A DNA stretch of 64,000 nucleotides from Rhizobium sp. WYJ-E13 (GCF_018987265.1 NZ_CP076853.1:1240001-1304000); one strand, 5' to 3'. Positions 1-9,701 are shown, counted from the first letter of the stretch. The notes: generated by a model not told the origin, from the sequence alone. A program made the numbers and translations.

Positions 1-335
1 GGACGGGCGATATCAAGCGCGCGGGGATACTGGTTGGATTGCACGCCGATAAGCGCGATCATCCCGAAGTTGTCGTTGCGCTTGAACTGCGACAGCAGCG
101 CCGCAAAATCGATCCGTGTATTGGTCTCGTCTATGACTGTAATGTCGATTGCGGTATCGGCGCCAAGAATTTGCCGCTCGGCACAATCCGCGGCAATCCC
201 GTAGATGGCTGCCAGCGAATTGGAGGGGATCATTGCCCGCCACCAACGGATCACATAGCCGTCGTCGTCATAGTGCGACGGCTTTATCAGGATGAGCTGA
301 AACCGTCTGCGAGCAGCCTCTGAAGTATCGGACAA
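1..335 (-). CDS. Radical SAM protein, N-terminal part (runs off the window)
   Basis: Reading the minus strand from a TTG at 335 gives MSDTSEAARRRFQLILIKPS, then HYDDDGYVIRWWR, and an open frame to base 1. The beta strand LILIKPSHYDD and later ITVIDETNTRIDF resemble the B12-binding-like Rossmann domain found in front of the radical SAM domain in a rhizobial family of about 600 residues. The CxxxCxxC cluster would lie outside the window. I chose TTG because no in-frame ATG lies just upstream; the ribosome site is weak. The family call is from recall. Confidence 0.6.
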   Translation of the reverse strand, partial: MSDTSEAARRRFQLILIKPSHYDDDGYVIRWWRAMIPSNSLAAIYGIAADCAERQILGADTAIDITVIDETNTRIDFAALLSQFKRNDNFGMIALIGVQSNQYPRALDIAR

Positions 336-648
336 AATATCTATCTTTCGTTGTGGTCTGCATTGCTGGACTTACTGGTACCGCAGGCCGGTCTAAGACA
401 TGGATTTCAGGCTGTCGAAAGGCGCACCCCATACTTGGGAAGGCGATAAGCAAAACGCAACAGAACAATGTAAGGTGCGAACACGCTGACTTTACCAATA
501 TCTTTTGACGTAGGATATAGGTAGTTGGCGCGGGGCACAGGCAATCACCAGTAGCGTGCAACGAGACGCCCCGCGGAAAAATGAAAATTAAATATCAGCG
601 GCTTACGTTCTGCCGCCTGGAAAGGCGAGGGTCCTTCCCCGCGTTTCT
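336..648. other. Intergenic, no gene seen
   Basis: This 313-base gap separates the radical SAM start from the sthA stop, both on the minus strand. It is more AT-rich than its surroundings. Open frames across it have no coding character. It should hold the promoter of the radical SAM gene and the sthA terminator, but I see no clean stem with a T-run. Confidence 0.5.
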
Positions 649-2055
649 TTAAAGTTCGGACTTTATATCGCCCATGCGGTTCCACGCATCGAGGCCGGCG
701 ATTTTGTAAGCTTCGGCAAGCGTCGGATAGTTGAAGGTATTTTCGACGAAATATTCGACTGTACCCTTCAGGTTCAGCACGGCCTGGCCGATATGCACCA
801 GTTCGGTCGCACCTTCGCCGACGATGTGCACGCCGAGCAGCCGGCGCGTCTTCAACGAGAAGATCAGCTTCAGCAAGCCGGTATCGAGGCCCATGATGTG
901 GCCGCGCGAGGTCTCGCGGAAGCGGGCGATGCCGCATTCATAGGGAATGCCGCGCTCCTTCATTTCCTCTTCCGTCAGGCCGCAGGTGGAGATTTCCGGC
1001 ACGGCATAAATGCCGTAGGGGAAGTATTTCTGCGGCTCCTTGGCGACGGCGCCGATCGCCACGCGCGCTGCAATACGGCCCTGTTCCATCGAAGTCGAGG
1101 CAAGGCTCGGGAAACCGACGACGTCGCCGGCGGCGTAGATGTTCGGTACCGAGGTCTGGAAAGTCTCGGGATTGACCTTCAGACGGCCGCGGCTGTCGGC
1201 TTCGATACCAACGGCCTGTAGGTTCAGCGTATCGGTGGCGCCCATGCGCCCGGCGGCAAACAGCGCCATGTCGGTCACGAGATGCCGGCCGCTGTCGAGC
1301 GTCAACTGCACCTTGCCGGTATCAAGCCGCTCGACCTTCTCTGCCTTCGTGCCGAGCAGCAGCTTCATGTTGCGGTCGCGCAGTTGATAGGTGAAGTCCT
1401 CGACGATTTCCTTGTCGATGAAGTCGAGCATGGTCGACTTCGGATCGATGACGGTTACGGCCGTATCCAGCGCCGAAAAGATTGTCGCATATTCGATGCC
1501 GATAACACCGGCGCCGATGACGACCATCGTGCGCGGCAATTCTTCGATATCGAGCAGTTCGTCGCTGTCGAGCACGGTCTTGTTGTCGAACGGTATGTAG
1601 TCAGGCCGGAAGGGCTTGGTGCCGACGGCGAGCAGAATGCTGGCGCCGGTCACCGTCATCGTGTCGCCGTCGTCCTTGATGACCTGCAGGGTATTGGTAT
1701 CGACGAAGCTTGCCTTGCCGCGGATGTGCTGGACGCGATTGCGGGCGAACTGGTGTTCGAGCACTTCGACTTCATGATCGAGCGTAATCAGCAGGCGGCG
1801 GCGCAGATCTTCGGCACTGATCTCCTGCTTCACGCGGTAACTGCGGCCGTAGAACCCGCGCTCACGCCAGCCGGAAAGATTGAGTGCGGTCTCGCGCAGC
1901 GTCTTGGAAGGGATCGTGCCGGTGTGGACGGAGACACCGCCGACACGCTTTCCTTGCTCGATGACCAGCACTTTCTTGCCGAGTTTTGCAGCCTGTATCG
2001 CGCCACGGCGCCCTGCCGGACCGCTGCCGACTACCACGAGATCGTACTGGAACAT
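649..2055 (-). CDS. sthA: Soluble (Si-specific) NAD(P)+ transhydrogenase
   Basis: A cytoplasmic FAD flavoprotein that interconverts NADPH and NADH. The start at 2055 gives MFQYDLVVVGSGPAG, which places the dinucleotide-binding GxGxxG fold at the N-terminus as expected; a longer frame to 2112 adds 19 unlike residues. The sequence TGTIPSKTLRE replaces the CxxxxC redox disulfide of lipoamide dehydrogenase, which separates transhydrogenase from its relatives. A second Rossmann motif VVIGAGVIGIEYA binds NAD(P), and IYAAGDVVGFPSLA is the FAD ATG/GD motif. About 468 residues, normal for the family. It appears monocistronic. Confidence 0.93.
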   Translation of the reverse strand: MFQYDLVVVGSGPAGRRGAIQAAKLGKKVLVIEQGKRVGGVSVHTGTIPSKTLRETALNLSGWRERGFYGRSYRVKQEISAEDLRRRLLITLDHEVEVLEHQFARNRVQHIRGKASFVDTNTLQVIKDDGDTMTVTGASILLAVGTKPFRPDYIPFDNKTVLDSDELLDIEELPRTMVVIGAGVIGIEYATIFSALDTAVTVIDPKSTMLDFIDKEIVEDFTYQLRDRNMKLLLGTKAEKVERLDTGKVQLTLDSGRHLVTDMALFAAGRMGATDTLNLQAVGIEADSRGRLKVNPETFQTSVPNIYAAGDVVGFPSLASTSMEQGRIAARVAIGAVAKEPQKYFPYGIYAVPEISTCGLTEEEMKERGIPYECGIARFRETSRGHIMGLDTGLLKLIFSLKTRRLLGVHIVGEGATELVHIGQAVLNLKGTVEYFVENTFNYPTLAEAYKIAGLDAWNRMGDIKSEL

Positions 2056-2151
2056 CTTTAGCCCCGAACTGGAATTGGAATCATATTGCGACGCGAAATG
2101 TCGCGCGTTCATCGGTAGCCGGTCAATGTTACAGTTTGTATTCTGGTGCAG

Positions 2152-2742
2152 TTAGGAGTTCAAAAAGCCGAACATTGGCTCAAGCCGCTCGAATGTGCGG
2201 TCCATAGCATAGGCGCCGATGAAGAAAAGCGACAGATGGCCGTATGTCAGCGAGATCTGCGACTCCGCCGCCATCTCTCCTTCCTTGGCGACGCCTGCGA
2301 CGTAGATGGCCGAAGCCAGCCCCGTACGGTCGGCGCCGGCCTTGCAGTGGATGAGCATCGGCTTGGGCGCGGCTGCCATGATCGCCATCAGCTGGCGCCC
2401 TTCCTCGACGGAGAGTTCCTTCGTTGCTGACATGCGGAAATCGATATGCTGGACATTGAGGCCCTTTGCCGCGGCAATCTCATTGTCGTACCAGCCCTCG
2501 CCGCTGCTGTCGCCGCGCAGGTTAAGCACCGATTTGATGCCGTACTCCTTGACGAGTTCGCCAAGCTTTGCAGGGGAGGGCTGAGCGGAGCGGTAGACCT
2601 GGCCATCGATGACCGCATGAACATTGGTCGAAAGCTGCAGGTAGCCGAGGTAGAGACCGGTTACGATCAGCAGCAGAAGCGTTAGTCGTATCAGCGATCG
2701 AAGGCTCGGCGGCGCGTACAAGCGACCAGGAAAAATGCTCAT
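2152..2742 (-). CDS. Membrane-anchored dual-specificity/tyrosine phosphatase-like protein
   Basis: The active-site loop HCKAGADRTG fits the HC(x)5R signature of the cysteine phosphatases, with a preceding acidic residue region around HIDFRMSATKEL. An N-terminal hydrophobic stretch (LIRLTLLLLIVTGLYLGYL) predicts one membrane anchor with the catalytic domain outside the cytoplasm or membrane-tethered. About 196 residues from the third possible ATG (2742); ATGs at 2766 and 2751 are alternatives. Substrate unknown: protein tyrosine, phosphoinositide or polysaccharide-pathway phosphate are all possible. Confidence 0.8.
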   Translation of the reverse strand: MSIFPGRLYAPPSLRSLIRLTLLLLIVTGLYLGYLQLSTNVHAVIDGQVYRSAQPSPAKLGELVKEYGIKSVLNLRGDSSGEGWYDNEIAAAKGLNVQHIDFRMSATKELSVEEGRQLMAIMAAAPKPMLIHCKAGADRTGLASAIYVAGVAKEGEMAAESQISLTYGHLSLFFIGAYAMDRTFERLEPMFGFLNS

Positions 2743-2814
2743 AATTCCCATCCTGTTGTCAGTCATTCAGCTTGGAGAACGCCAAGATGGCTTTTTCATG
2801 CCTTAGCCGCAGTC

Positions 2815-3642
2815 TTATATCAAGCGCAGGCCTTTGAGGCTTGCTTGTCCGTCTTTGCCGATGATGATGTGATCGTGGATGGCAATACCGAGCGGCTTTG
2901 CAGCATCGATGATCATCTTCGTCATGTCGATATCGGCGCGCGATGGAGTGGGGTCGCCCGAAGGGTGATTGTGCACCAGAATCAGCGCCGTTGCCGAAAG
3001 CTCGAGCGCTCGCCTCACTACCTCACGCGGATAGACAGGCGTGTGGTCCACCGTGCCATGCCCCTGCACCTCGTCGGCGATCAGCGCATTGCGCTTGTCG
3101 AGGAAGAGAATGCGGAACTGTTCGCGCGTCTCATGCGCCATGGCCGCATGACAATATTGGATGACCGACGACCACGAGGAAAGCACCTGCTTGCCCCTGA
3201 GTTCGCTCTTCAGTGCGCGATGGCCAATGGCGGATATCAGCTTCAGATCCAGCGCCACCGTCTCTCCGACGCCTTTGATTTCCTGCAGCAGTGCTGCCGG
3301 TGCACCGAAGACGCCGGCAAGTGATCCGAAGCGATCGATCAGCGCCTTGGCGATCGGTTTCGTGTCGCGGCGCGGGATCAGCCGGAAGAGCAGGAGTTCG
3401 AGGATCTCATAGTCGGCGAGCGCCGTATCGCCATTCTCACGGAAGCGGTTGCGCAGCCTCTCGCGATGGCCGTGATAATGCTCTTCCCTGACGGGCAGGG
3501 CGGCTTTTTTTGCAGGAACCACCGCCTTTGCCGGCTGTCCGAAAAACGCCCGTTCGTCCACGGCGATATCCTCGTCCATGTCGAAAGGCAATTCGTCATC
3601 GCCAGCCTGCGGAACGGGGTCTTTCGCCATGGAGACCGTCAT
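2815..3642 (-). CDS. radC: RadC/JAB-domain protein
   Basis: Carries an N-terminal helix-hairpin-helix-like region ([27 protein letters not shown]) followed by the JAB/MPN metalloprotease-like fold with [17 protein letters not shown], the HxH-x(n)-D zinc motif of the RadC family. The family was once linked to DNA repair, but its real role is unsettled. About 275 residues with an acidic N-terminal extension of about 50 residues. Its ATG overlaps the stop of map by four bases, so the two genes are probably translationally coupled. Confidence 0.9.
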   Translation of the reverse strand: MTVSMAKDPVPQAGDDELPFDMDEDIAVDERAFFGQPAKAVVPAKKAALPVREEHYHGHRERLRNRFRENGDTALADYEILELLLFRLIPRRDTKPIAKALIDRFGSLAGVFGAPAALLQEIKGVGETVALDLKLISAIGHRALKSELRGKQVLSSWSSVIQYCHAAMAHETREQFRILFLDKRNALIADEVQGHGTVDHTPVYPREVVRRALELSATALILVHNHPSGDPTPSRADIDMTKMIIDAAKPLGIAIHDHIIIGKDGQASLKGLRLI

Positions 3643-4475
3643 CCGTTCAGCGGCGGCAGGCCCGGCCGGTCGAGACCGGCGGGCGAAAGCGTAAAGATCT
3701 CGCAGCCATTCGCGGTCACGCCGATCGTATGTTCGTACTGCGCTGACAGCGAGCGGTCACGCGTCACGGCGGTCCAGCCGTCCGCCAGCACCTTCACATG
3801 CGGGCGTCCGAGATTGATCATCGGTTCGATGGTGAAGATCATGCCCTCACGCAATTCCGGTCCTTCATTGGCGCGACCATAATGCAGGATGTTCGGCGAA
3901 TCGTGGAAGAGACGGCCGACACCGTGGCCGCAAAAATCGCGCACGACGGAGCAGCGCTCCGCTTCGGCATAGATCTGGATCGCTTCACCGATCGCGCCGG
4001 TGCGCGCGCCGGGATGAACAGCGGCGATGCCGCGCATCAGCGACTCATAGGTCACTTCGAGCAGCCGCTCGGCAGCGCGTTTGATTTGGCCGACCGGATA
4101 CATGCGGCTCGAATCCCCATGCCAGCCGTCGACGACAAAGGTCACGTCGATATTGACGATATCGCCTTCGCGAAGCGCTTTGTCATCGGGAATGCCGTGG
4201 CACACCACATGATTGATCGAAGTGCAGGTGGATTTCGTATAGCCGCGGTAGTTCAGCGTCGCTGGATAAGCGCCGTGATCCATGCCGAATTCAAAAACGA
4301 AGCGGTCGATTTCATTGGTTGCGAGACCCGGCTTGACGATATCGGCAAGCGCATCGAGACAGCGCGCGGTCAGCTGGCACGCATTGCGCATTCCCTCGAA
4401 TGCTTCCGGACCATAAAGCCTGATGGCGCCGGTATTTTTCGGCGGCGCGGAGGAGGCTTCGATATAATTCACCAT
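3639..4475 (-). CDS. map: Type I methionine aminopeptidase
   Basis: Removes the initiator methionine from new proteins in the cytosol. The pita-bread fold ligands are all visible: [19 protein letters not shown] supplies the two aspartates, [14 protein letters not shown] the histidine, and [10 protein letters not shown] plus QYEHTIGVT the two glutamates. HGIPDD contains the substrate histidine. About 278 residues, the size of a type Ia enzyme with a short N-terminal extension. It is the first gene of a map-radC pair, with a 250-base gap to the divergent TetR gene. Confidence 0.95.
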   Translation of the reverse strand: MVNYIEASSAPPKNTGAIRLYGPEAFEGMRNACQLTARCLDALADIVKPGLATNEIDRFVFEFGMDHGAYPATLNYRGYTKSTCTSINHVVCHGIPDDKALREGDIVNIDVTFVVDGWHGDSSRMYPVGQIKRAAERLLEVTYESLMRGIAAVHPGARTGAIGEAIQIYAEAERCSVVRDFCGHGVGRLFHDSPNILHYGRANEGPELREGMIFTIEPMINLGRPHVKVLADGWTAVTRDRSLSAQYEHTIGVTANGCEIFTLSPAGLDRPGLPPLNG

Positions 4476-4691
4476 TGCAAGGCCTTAGCAGAAATTGTCG
4501 TCTCTTTTCATAATGCAGCTATGCCGGGTTCGTCCATCGCGATCAACCGCATGGGCAAGATTTATCGAGCGCGTCATACCGGGTGAAAAGATGTCGCCGG
4601 GCCGCCCACCAGCGTCAGCAGAGCTGCAGACCATCAATATCCACAGTCTTGTCAATTAGATAGGATTGTAGGCGTAAAATTCCACTGTTAC

Positions 4692-4705
4692 TCACCGATT
4701 GGTGA
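4692..4705. promoter_or_regulatory. Candidate TetR operator
   Basis: A perfect dyad TCACC-GATT-GGTGA lies 18 bases before the ATG of the TetR gene and in the map-tetR divergent gap. Position and symmetry fit an autoregulatory operator. It is inferred from the sequence alone. Confidence 0.4.
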
Positions 4706-4723
4706 CAGACCGGGGTTGACCGA

Positions 4724-5383
4724 ATGCTGAATGAAACTGCCGTGGCCGCGCTCGAACAGACGGGTGCCACTGAGCCTGAAAAGCGTATCCGCGACAGAGG
4801 CGCCACCGAGCGCGCTATTCTGAAGGCGGCCAAGAGCCTGCTGGCGGAAGAGGGTTTCCAGAATTTCGGCATCAATGCCGTCGCCCGCCGCGCCGGCTGC
4901 GACAAGCAGCTCATCTACCGCTATTATGGTGGCCTCGAAGGCCTCATCGAGGCGATCGGCGCCGATCTCGGCAACTGGGTCAAGGACCGCATCCCCGAAG
5001 ATACCGGCGGCATGTTCCTGCTGACCTATGGCGACCTGATGGAGCGGTTGTCGCTGCTTTTCCTGGAAGCGTTGCGCGACGATCCGCTGATGCGCCGCAT
5101 CGTCGCCTGGGAGGTGTCCGAAAATACCGAACAGGTGAGGCGCCTTTCCGAAGCGCGCTCCAAGGCGCTTGGCCAGTGGCTCGATCGCATGCGCGGTTCG
5201 CTGACGCCGCCGAAGGGTGTTGACGTCGCTTCCGTCAATGCCCTGATCTTCGCCTCCATCCAGCATCTTGTGCTTGCCGCCGCCGCCGGCGGGCAATGCG
5301 CGGGTCTGGTTTTGAAGAACGGCAAGGACTGGGAGAAGGCGGCAGGTGCGTTGAAGCGGCTGGTGCGCGGCGTCTACGGCTGA
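4724..5383 (+). CDS. TetR/AcrR family transcriptional regulator
   Basis: The N-terminal helix-turn-helix is clear: AILKAAKSLLAEEGFQNFGI, then NAVARRAGCDKQLIYRYYGG, typical of the TetR DNA-binding domain at residues 25-75. The C-terminal ligand domain is about 140 residues and gives no hint of the effector. Total 219 residues, slightly long because of a 20-residue N-terminal tail. A palindrome just upstream may be its own operator. Targets are unknown; map/radC on one side and the small membrane gene pair on the other are the nearest candidates. Confidence 0.88.
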   Translation: MLNETAVAALEQTGATEPEKRIRDRGATERAILKAAKSLLAEEGFQNFGINAVARRAGCDKQLIYRYYGGLEGLIEAIGADLGNWVKDRIPEDTGGMFLLTYGDLMERLSLLFLEALRDDPLMRRIVAWEVSENTEQVRRLSEARSKALGQWLDRMRGSLTPPKGVDVASVNALIFASIQHLVLAAAAGGQCAGLVLKNGKDWEKAAGALKRLVRGVYG

Positions 5384-5503
5384 ATAATCCACAGCCGGCG
5401 CCCAGACATTAACCTTAACAATTGGTTTACGTTGCGTGATGCTGGTTAACCCGCCAGTGTGGTGTCAGGTAGAAATGCAACGAGTGTGGACCCGAGTTCA
5501 GCC

Positions 5504-5677
5504 ATGGAAACCAGTATCGCCAGAACCGCGTTGCTTGTCGCGGCGATGATGTTTTTTGCCGTGCTGGCGCTGGATATCGCCGTGCCCACGCTCGTACTCT
5601 GCATCATGGCATCGTCGGTCTGGCTCGTTTCTCTTGATATGCCGGTCCTGCGCAATCACGAAGGAGAGGCCGCATGA
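5504..5677 (+). CDS. Small two-segment membrane protein
   Basis: A 57-residue product starting METSIARTALL with two hydrophobic runs (about residues 8-25 and 27-45) and a short charged tail. The frame could extend upstream to 5459, but the added residues are polar and the ATG at 5504 leaves the first membrane segment intact. It overlaps the next gene by four bases (ATGA), so the pair is probably co-translated. Function unknown. Confidence 0.55.
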   Translation: METSIARTALLVAAMMFFAVLALDIAVPTLVLCIMASSVWLVSLDMPVLRNHEGEAA

Positions 5678-6003
5678 AGTGGTTTCTGATCTTCTGGGCC
5701 GGTCCGATCGTCTTCCTGGCGGGATGGTACTGGCTTTCCTATTACGATCTGAACTTCGGCATCTTCATGCTGACGCGGCAGGTCCATGACCTGACATTCC
5801 AGGTTTACGGCAAGGTGCTCGGCCTGCCGCCGGAGGAAATTCCGCCGCTGGTCGCTCGCGCCATCGCCATCGACAGCCTCGTCGTCTTTGCCATCATGGG
5901 CTTCCGTAAGCGCCGTCAGATTGCGGCATGGTGGAGGGCGCGTCACGCCTCCATATCGTCTGCCGATCTCGCCAGCAAGGAAAGCCTGTCAAGGGCTCCC
6001 TGA
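5674..6003 (+). CDS. DUF6105-like inner-membrane protein
   Basis: Starts [20 protein letters not shown] with an obvious membrane segment, then a central region [12 protein letters not shown] and a second hydrophobic run near residue 70 followed by the basic stretch [13 protein letters not shown] recall this as a rhizobial DUF6105 family; no function is known. It is coupled to the small membrane gene before it. Its last 20 codons run antisense through the 3' end of ruvX, a 61-base convergent overlap, so part of its C-terminus may be dispensable. Confidence 0.7.
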   Translation: MKWFLIFWAGPIVFLAGWYWLSYYDLNFGIFMLTRQVHDLTFQVYGKVLGLPPEEIPPLVARAIAIDSLVVFAIMGFRKRRQIAAWWRARHASISSADLASKESLSRAP

Positions 6004-6434
6004 AGGATGAAGCTTGCCGCAGCCGAATCGATCCGTTCGGCGCGTTTTGCCCGCGAAACATCCATTTCCAGCAAGGCCCGTTCTGCCGCCACCGTCGATA
6101 GCCGCTCATCCCAATAGACAAAGGGAAGGGCGGTTTTCTGCTCCATGTTGCGCACGAAGGCCCGCGTCGCCTGAACGCGCGGCCCTGCCGATCCATCCAT
6201 ATTCATCGGCAGGCCGATGACGAAGGCTGAGACCTTTTCTTTCGTTGCGAAGGCCAGCAGGGTCTCGGCATCGATGGTGAATTTCTCGCGCTTGATGACC
6301 GGACGCGGCGTCGCAAAGCGGCGTCCGAGATCGGACATGGCAAGACCGATCGTCTTCGTGCCGAGATCGAGGCCGGCGATTGCCTGTCCGGGACCGAGCG
6401 CTTCGGCCAGTTCCTCGATCGTCAGCACCGTCAT
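5943..6434 (-). CDS. ruvX: Putative pre-16S rRNA nuclease / Holliday junction resolvase-like protein YqgF
   Basis: An RNase H-fold protein of 163 residues. [16 protein letters not shown] supplies the first catalytic aspartate, [15 protein letters not shown] the conserved GLP loop, and [16 protein letters not shown] the second acidic cluster. [17 protein letters not shown] near the C-terminus holds the last conserved aspartate. In E. coli the family matures the 16S rRNA 5' end; the resolvase role is older and less certain. Its 3' end overlaps the convergent DUF6105 gene. Confidence 0.92.
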   Translation of the reverse strand: MTVLTIEELAEALGPGQAIAGLDLGTKTIGLAMSDLGRRFATPRPVIKREKFTIDAETLLAFATKEKVSAFVIGLPMNMDGSAGPRVQATRAFVRNMEQKTALPFVYWDERLSTVAAERALLEMDVSRAKRAERIDSAAASFILQGALDRLSLLARSADDMEA

Positions 6435-6508
6435 TGTCGTGTCATCCTGTCAAAAGAAATTGAAGCGCCCACCGCTTTTCTTTGCGGCCATATCGGCTAT
6501 GTCCTTAG

Positions 6509-6554
6509 AGCAATTCCAGAAAAAGTGCGAAACGGTTTTCCGGCCGGAATTGCT
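6509..6554. repeat. Rhizobial intergenic palindromic repeat
   Basis: The arms AGCAATTCC and GGAATTGCT are exact inverted copies at the ends of a 46-base unit whose centre reads GTGCGAAACGGTTTTCCGG. I recall this motif as widespread between genes in Rhizobiaceae chromosomes. It sits between the divergent ruvX and UPF0173 genes. A related core recurs at 12425-12449. Confidence 0.55.
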
Positions 6555-6601
6555 TTGGCTCCAAAATCGTCTTTTGCATCACGTAATAAAGGAGACTTTT
6601 C

Positions 6602-7306
6602 ATGAAGATCACCTGGCTTGGCCATGCTGCTTTCCGCATCGAGACGAAAGCCGCCAAAATCCTGATCGATCCCTTCCTGACTTATAACCCATCCTTCACT
6701 GGCCAGGATATCAAGGACGTAACCAAAGGCATCACCCACATCCTGCTGACCCACGGCCATGCCGACCATGTCGGTGATACGATCCAGATTGCCAAGGACA
6801 CCGGCGCCGTCGTTCTTGCCAATGCCGACCTTGCTTCTTGGCTCGGCTCCAGGGGTGTCGAGAAGCTCGAAATGGGCAATACCGGAGGCACCGTCTCGCT
6901 CGGCAGTTTCAGTGCGACCTTCACCAATGCACTGCACTCCTCCGCCCAGATCACCGAAGATGGCGTTTCCCATTCGCTCGGCAACCCGAACGGCCTCGTG
7001 CTGCATTTCGAGGACGAGCCCAGCCTCTTCCATATGGGCGACACCGATATCTTCTCCGACATGGGGCTGATCAACGAATTGCATCAGCCGGATATCGGCA
7101 TCGTCCCGATCGGCGACCGCTTCACCATGGGCGGTGCTGTCGCAGCGCTTGCCTGCCAGCGCTACTTCAACTTCAAGACGGCCATTCCCGGCCACTACGG
7201 AACCTTCCCGATCATCGACCAGACGCCGGAGAAATTCATTGCCGGCATGGAGGCCTCCAAAACCGAAGTGAAGGCGCCGAAGCCCGGCGAGAGCTTCTCG
7301 CTCTGA
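6602..7306 (+). CDS. UPF0173 metal-dependent hydrolase (metallo-beta-lactamase fold)
   Basis: Starts [15 protein letters not shown], the usual UPF0173 opening. [12 protein letters not shown] is the HxHxDH zinc motif, [13 protein letters not shown] the bridging aspartate region, and [12 protein letters not shown] the last histidine. 234 residues, the standard length. The family is widespread with no settled substrate. A ribosome site AAAGGAG lies just before the ATG. Confidence 0.9.
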   Translation: MKITWLGHAAFRIETKAAKILIDPFLTYNPSFTGQDIKDVTKGITHILLTHGHADHVGDTIQIAKDTGAVVLANADLASWLGSRGVEKLEMGNTGGTVSLGSFSATFTNALHSSAQITEDGVSHSLGNPNGLVLHFEDEPSLFHMGDTDIFSDMGLINELHQPDIGIVPIGDRFTMGGAVAALACQRYFNFKTAIPGHYGTFPIIDQTPEKFIAGMEASKTEVKAPKPGESFSL

Positions 7307-7353
7307 TGCATAACTCCTCGAATCCAGGTGGATTTGGGGAGAGGAATTCTGCC

Positions 7354-7440
7354 TTGCCGAAAAGGCAAACCCGTTGCACAGGACGGACATGGTCTTTATA
7401 GCGATAGGAAAATTCCTATCCGGAGAATGCCATGTCCGTC
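7354..7440 (+). promoter_or_regulatory. Structured gatC leader, possible translation control
   Basis: Three nested or tandem inverted repeats lie before and across the gatC start. They are TTGCC-N5-GGCAA at 7354-7368, an 8-bp palindrome GATAGGAA-AA-TTCCTATC at 7403-7420 directly before the CGGAG ribosome site, and an outer exact 11-bp pair GACGGACATGG (7382-7392) with CCATGTCCGTC (7430-7440). The 3' arm of the outer pair contains the gatC ATG, so folding would bury the start codon. Confidence 0.4.
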
Positions 7441-7719
7441 GATCTCGCCACCGTTAAGCGCGTTGCGCGCCTTGCCCGTATTGCTGTCTCGGAAGAAGAG
7501 GCAAATCGCATGGTCGGTGAGCTGAATGGCATCCTCGGCTTCGTCGAGCAGCTTTCCGAAGTCGACGTCGAAGGTGTCGAGGCTATGACCTCGGTAACGC
7601 CGATGGACATGAAGAAGCGGCCCGATGTCGTCAATGACGGCAACAAGGCCGCCGATGTCGTTGCTAATGCGCCTATCACCGACCACAATTTCTTCCTGGT
7701 GCCTAAAGTCGTCGAATAG
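7432..7719 (+). CDS. gatC: Asp-tRNA(Asn)/Glu-tRNA(Gln) amidotransferase subunit C
   Basis: Small subunit of the GatCAB complex, which converts mischarged Glu-tRNA(Gln) and Asp-tRNA(Asn) to the amide forms. It starts [20 protein letters not shown], and the middle [20 protein letters not shown] is the standard wrapping segment that bridges GatA and GatB. 95 residues, typical. It is first in the gatC-gatA unit, followed by gatA after 58 bases. Confidence 0.95.
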   Translation: MSVDLATVKRVARLARIAVSEEEANRMVGELNGILGFVEQLSEVDVEGVEAMTSVTPMDMKKRPDVVNDGNKAADVVANAPITDHNFFLVPKVVE

Positions 7720-7777
7720 GGCTCTCAACGCCTCTTTCCGACCCTGTTGCCATTTTCAGATCTGAAGCGAAAACACG

Positions 7778-9259
7778 ATGAGCGAACTCACCAGCCTGAC
7801 CATTGCCGAAGCCCGCCAGAAGCTGCGCGCCAGAGAGATCACCGCAACCGAACTGACCGAAGCCTATATTTCGGCGATCGATGCGGCCAATGGCCAGCTC
7901 AACGCCTATATCAAGGTCACGCCGGATCTCGCACGCGTCATGGCGAAGAATTCTGACGAGCGAATTGCCGCCGGCAAGGCAGGTGATCTTGAAGGCATCC
8001 CGCTCGGCATCAAGGACCTGTTCGCCACCGTTGGCGTGCACACCCAGGCCTGCAGCCACATTCTCGATGGTTTCGAGCCCCGTTATGAATCGACGGTGAC
8101 CCAGAACCTCTGGGATGACGGCGCTGTCATGCTCGGCAAGCTGAATATGGACGAGTTCGCGATGGGCTCTTCCAACGAGACCTCGTATTATGGCGCTGTC
8201 ATCAACCCTTGGCGTGCCGCAGGCTCCAACCAGCAGCTCGTTCCTGGCGGCTCGTCCGGCGGTTCGGCCGCAGCCGTTGCCGCCCATCTCTGCGCCGGTG
8301 CGACCGCCACTGATACCGGCGGCTCTATTCGCCAGCCGGCAGCCTTCACCGGCACCGTCGGCATCAAGCCGACCTATGGCCGCTGCTCGCGCTGGGGTAC
8401 GGTTGCCTTCGCCTCTTCGCTCGATCAGGCCGGCCCGATCGCCCGCGACGTTCGCGATGCCGCAATCCTCTTGAAGTCGATGGCAAGCGTCGATGCCAAG
8501 GATACGACCTCGGTCGATCTGCCGGTTCCGGATTATGAGGCCGCCATCGGTAAATCGCTCAAGGGCATGAAGATCGGCATTCCGAACGAATATCGCGTCG
8601 ACGGAATGCCGGACGAGATCGAAGCTATCTGGCAGCAGGGTATCGCTTGGCTGAAGGATGCCGGTGCCGAGATCGTCAACATCTCTCTGCCCCACACGAA
8701 ATACGCCCTGCCGGCCTATTACATCGTGGCCCCTGCCGAAGCCTCTTCGAACCTCGCCCGTTACGACGGTGTGCGCTACGGTCTGCGTGTCGACGGCAAG
8801 GATATCGTCGACATGTACGAAAAGACGCGCGCCGCCGGCTTCGGCCAGGAAGTCAAGCGCCGCATCATGATCGGCACCTATGTTCTGTCGGCCGGTTACT
8901 ACGACGCCTATTACCTGCGCGCCCAGAAGGTCCGCACGCTCATCAAGCGCGATTTCGAACTCGCCTTCGATGCCGGAGTCGATGCCATTCTGACGCCCGC
9001 AACCCCGTCATCGGCCTTCGGCGTTGCCGACGAGGACCTCGCATCCGATCCGGTGAAGATGTACCTGAACGACATCTTTACGGTGACGGTCAACATGGCC
9101 GGTCTGCCGGGCATTGCCGTTCCCGCCGGTCTGGACCATAGGGGCCTGCCCCTCGGCCTGCAGCTCATCGGCAAGGCCTTCGACGAGGAAACCCTCTTCA
9201 AGACCGCCCATGTCATCGAACAGGCCGCCGGCAAGTTCACGCCGGCCAAATGGTGGTAA
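7778..9259 (+). CDS. gatA: Asp-tRNA(Asn)/Glu-tRNA(Gln) amidotransferase subunit A
   Basis: The glutaminase subunit of GatCAB, an amidase-signature enzyme. Lys of [10 protein letters not shown], the serine pair in [15 protein letters not shown] and [13 protein letters not shown] form the Ser-cisSer-Lys triad that frees ammonia from glutamine. 493 residues, full length. A weak gap separates it from gatC; a GC-rich stem at 9352-9384 probably ends the transcript. gatB lies 1.6 kb downstream, split off by three small genes. Confidence 0.96.
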   Translation: MSELTSLTIAEARQKLRAREITATELTEAYISAIDAANGQLNAYIKVTPDLARVMAKNSDERIAAGKAGDLEGIPLGIKDLFATVGVHTQACSHILDGFEPRYESTVTQNLWDDGAVMLGKLNMDEFAMGSSNETSYYGAVINPWRAAGSNQQLVPGGSSGGSAAAVAAHLCAGATATDTGGSIRQPAAFTGTVGIKPTYGRCSRWGTVAFASSLDQAGPIARDVRDAAILLKSMASVDAKDTTSVDLPVPDYEAAIGKSLKGMKIGIPNEYRVDGMPDEIEAIWQQGIAWLKDAGAEIVNISLPHTKYALPAYYIVAPAEASSNLARYDGVRYGLRVDGKDIVDMYEKTRAAGFGQEVKRRIMIGTYVLSAGYYDAYYLRAQKVRTLIKRDFELAFDAGVDAILTPATPSSAFGVADEDLASDPVKMYLNDIFTVTVNMAGLPGIAVPAGLDHRGLPLGLQLIGKAFDEETLFKTAHVIEQAAGKFTPAKWW

Positions 9260-9351
9260 CCGGCTTAACGATCCGAAAGCTTACCTGACCATCCACAACG
9301 GTACGGGCGGGTTGATGAACGACATCATCAATCTCCGCGATTGAAGAAAAG

Positions 9352-9384
9352 CAGGTGCCGTCTCGGATTTCGAGGCGGCGCCTG
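9352..9384 (+). terminator. Terminator-like stem after gatA
   Basis: A 13-bp stem CAGGTGCCGTCTC / GAGGCGGCGCCTG with a 7-base loop and two G-U pairs lies 93 bases after the gatA stop, followed by TTATAG. The run of T is short, so termination strength is uncertain. Confidence 0.5.
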
Positions 9385-9416
9385 TTATAGAGGGAGGACT
9401 TTGCGGGGAGGGCCTC

Positions 9417-9692
9417 ATGCCGAAACGGGATCTTGCACGGTTGATCGAGGCCTTTGATCGCCTCGCTGCCAGCGGCTTTAAGATGGGCGCGGAATGGGAG
9501 GCGGTTCACGAAATCTGCCAGAACCATGAAGGCGAACAGCCCTTCGACTGGGGCCACGCGTTTTGTCATCGCGTCGAAGGCGACGACTGGAACGCCGGCT
9601 ACTGGTATCGCCGCGCCGGCAAGACCGTCGGCGCGGGCACGATTGCCGAGGAGTGGGCGGCGATGCGTCCGGAGCTTTCCGAAAAGCTCTGA
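9417..9692 (+). CDS. Conserved hypothetical protein
   Basis: A 91-residue soluble product rich in Trp, His and acidic residues (FDWGHAFCHRVEGDDWNAGY). It has a ribosome site GGGGAGG before the ATG and good codon use. I recognise it only as a small rhizobial hypothetical without an assigned function. It converges with yjhX, and a shared hairpin lies between them. Confidence 0.6.
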   Translation: MPKRDLARLIEAFDRLAASGFKMGAEWEAVHEICQNHEGEQPFDWGHAFCHRVEGDDWNAGYWYRRAGKTVGAGTIAEEWAAMRPELSEKL

Positions 9693-9701
9693 AACTCTGC
9701 C

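Noticed and set aside
268..561. Minus-strand 97-codon frame with a hydrophobic middle
   Set aside because: Overlaps the radical SAM start in another frame, has no ribosome site, and ends inside a better gene.
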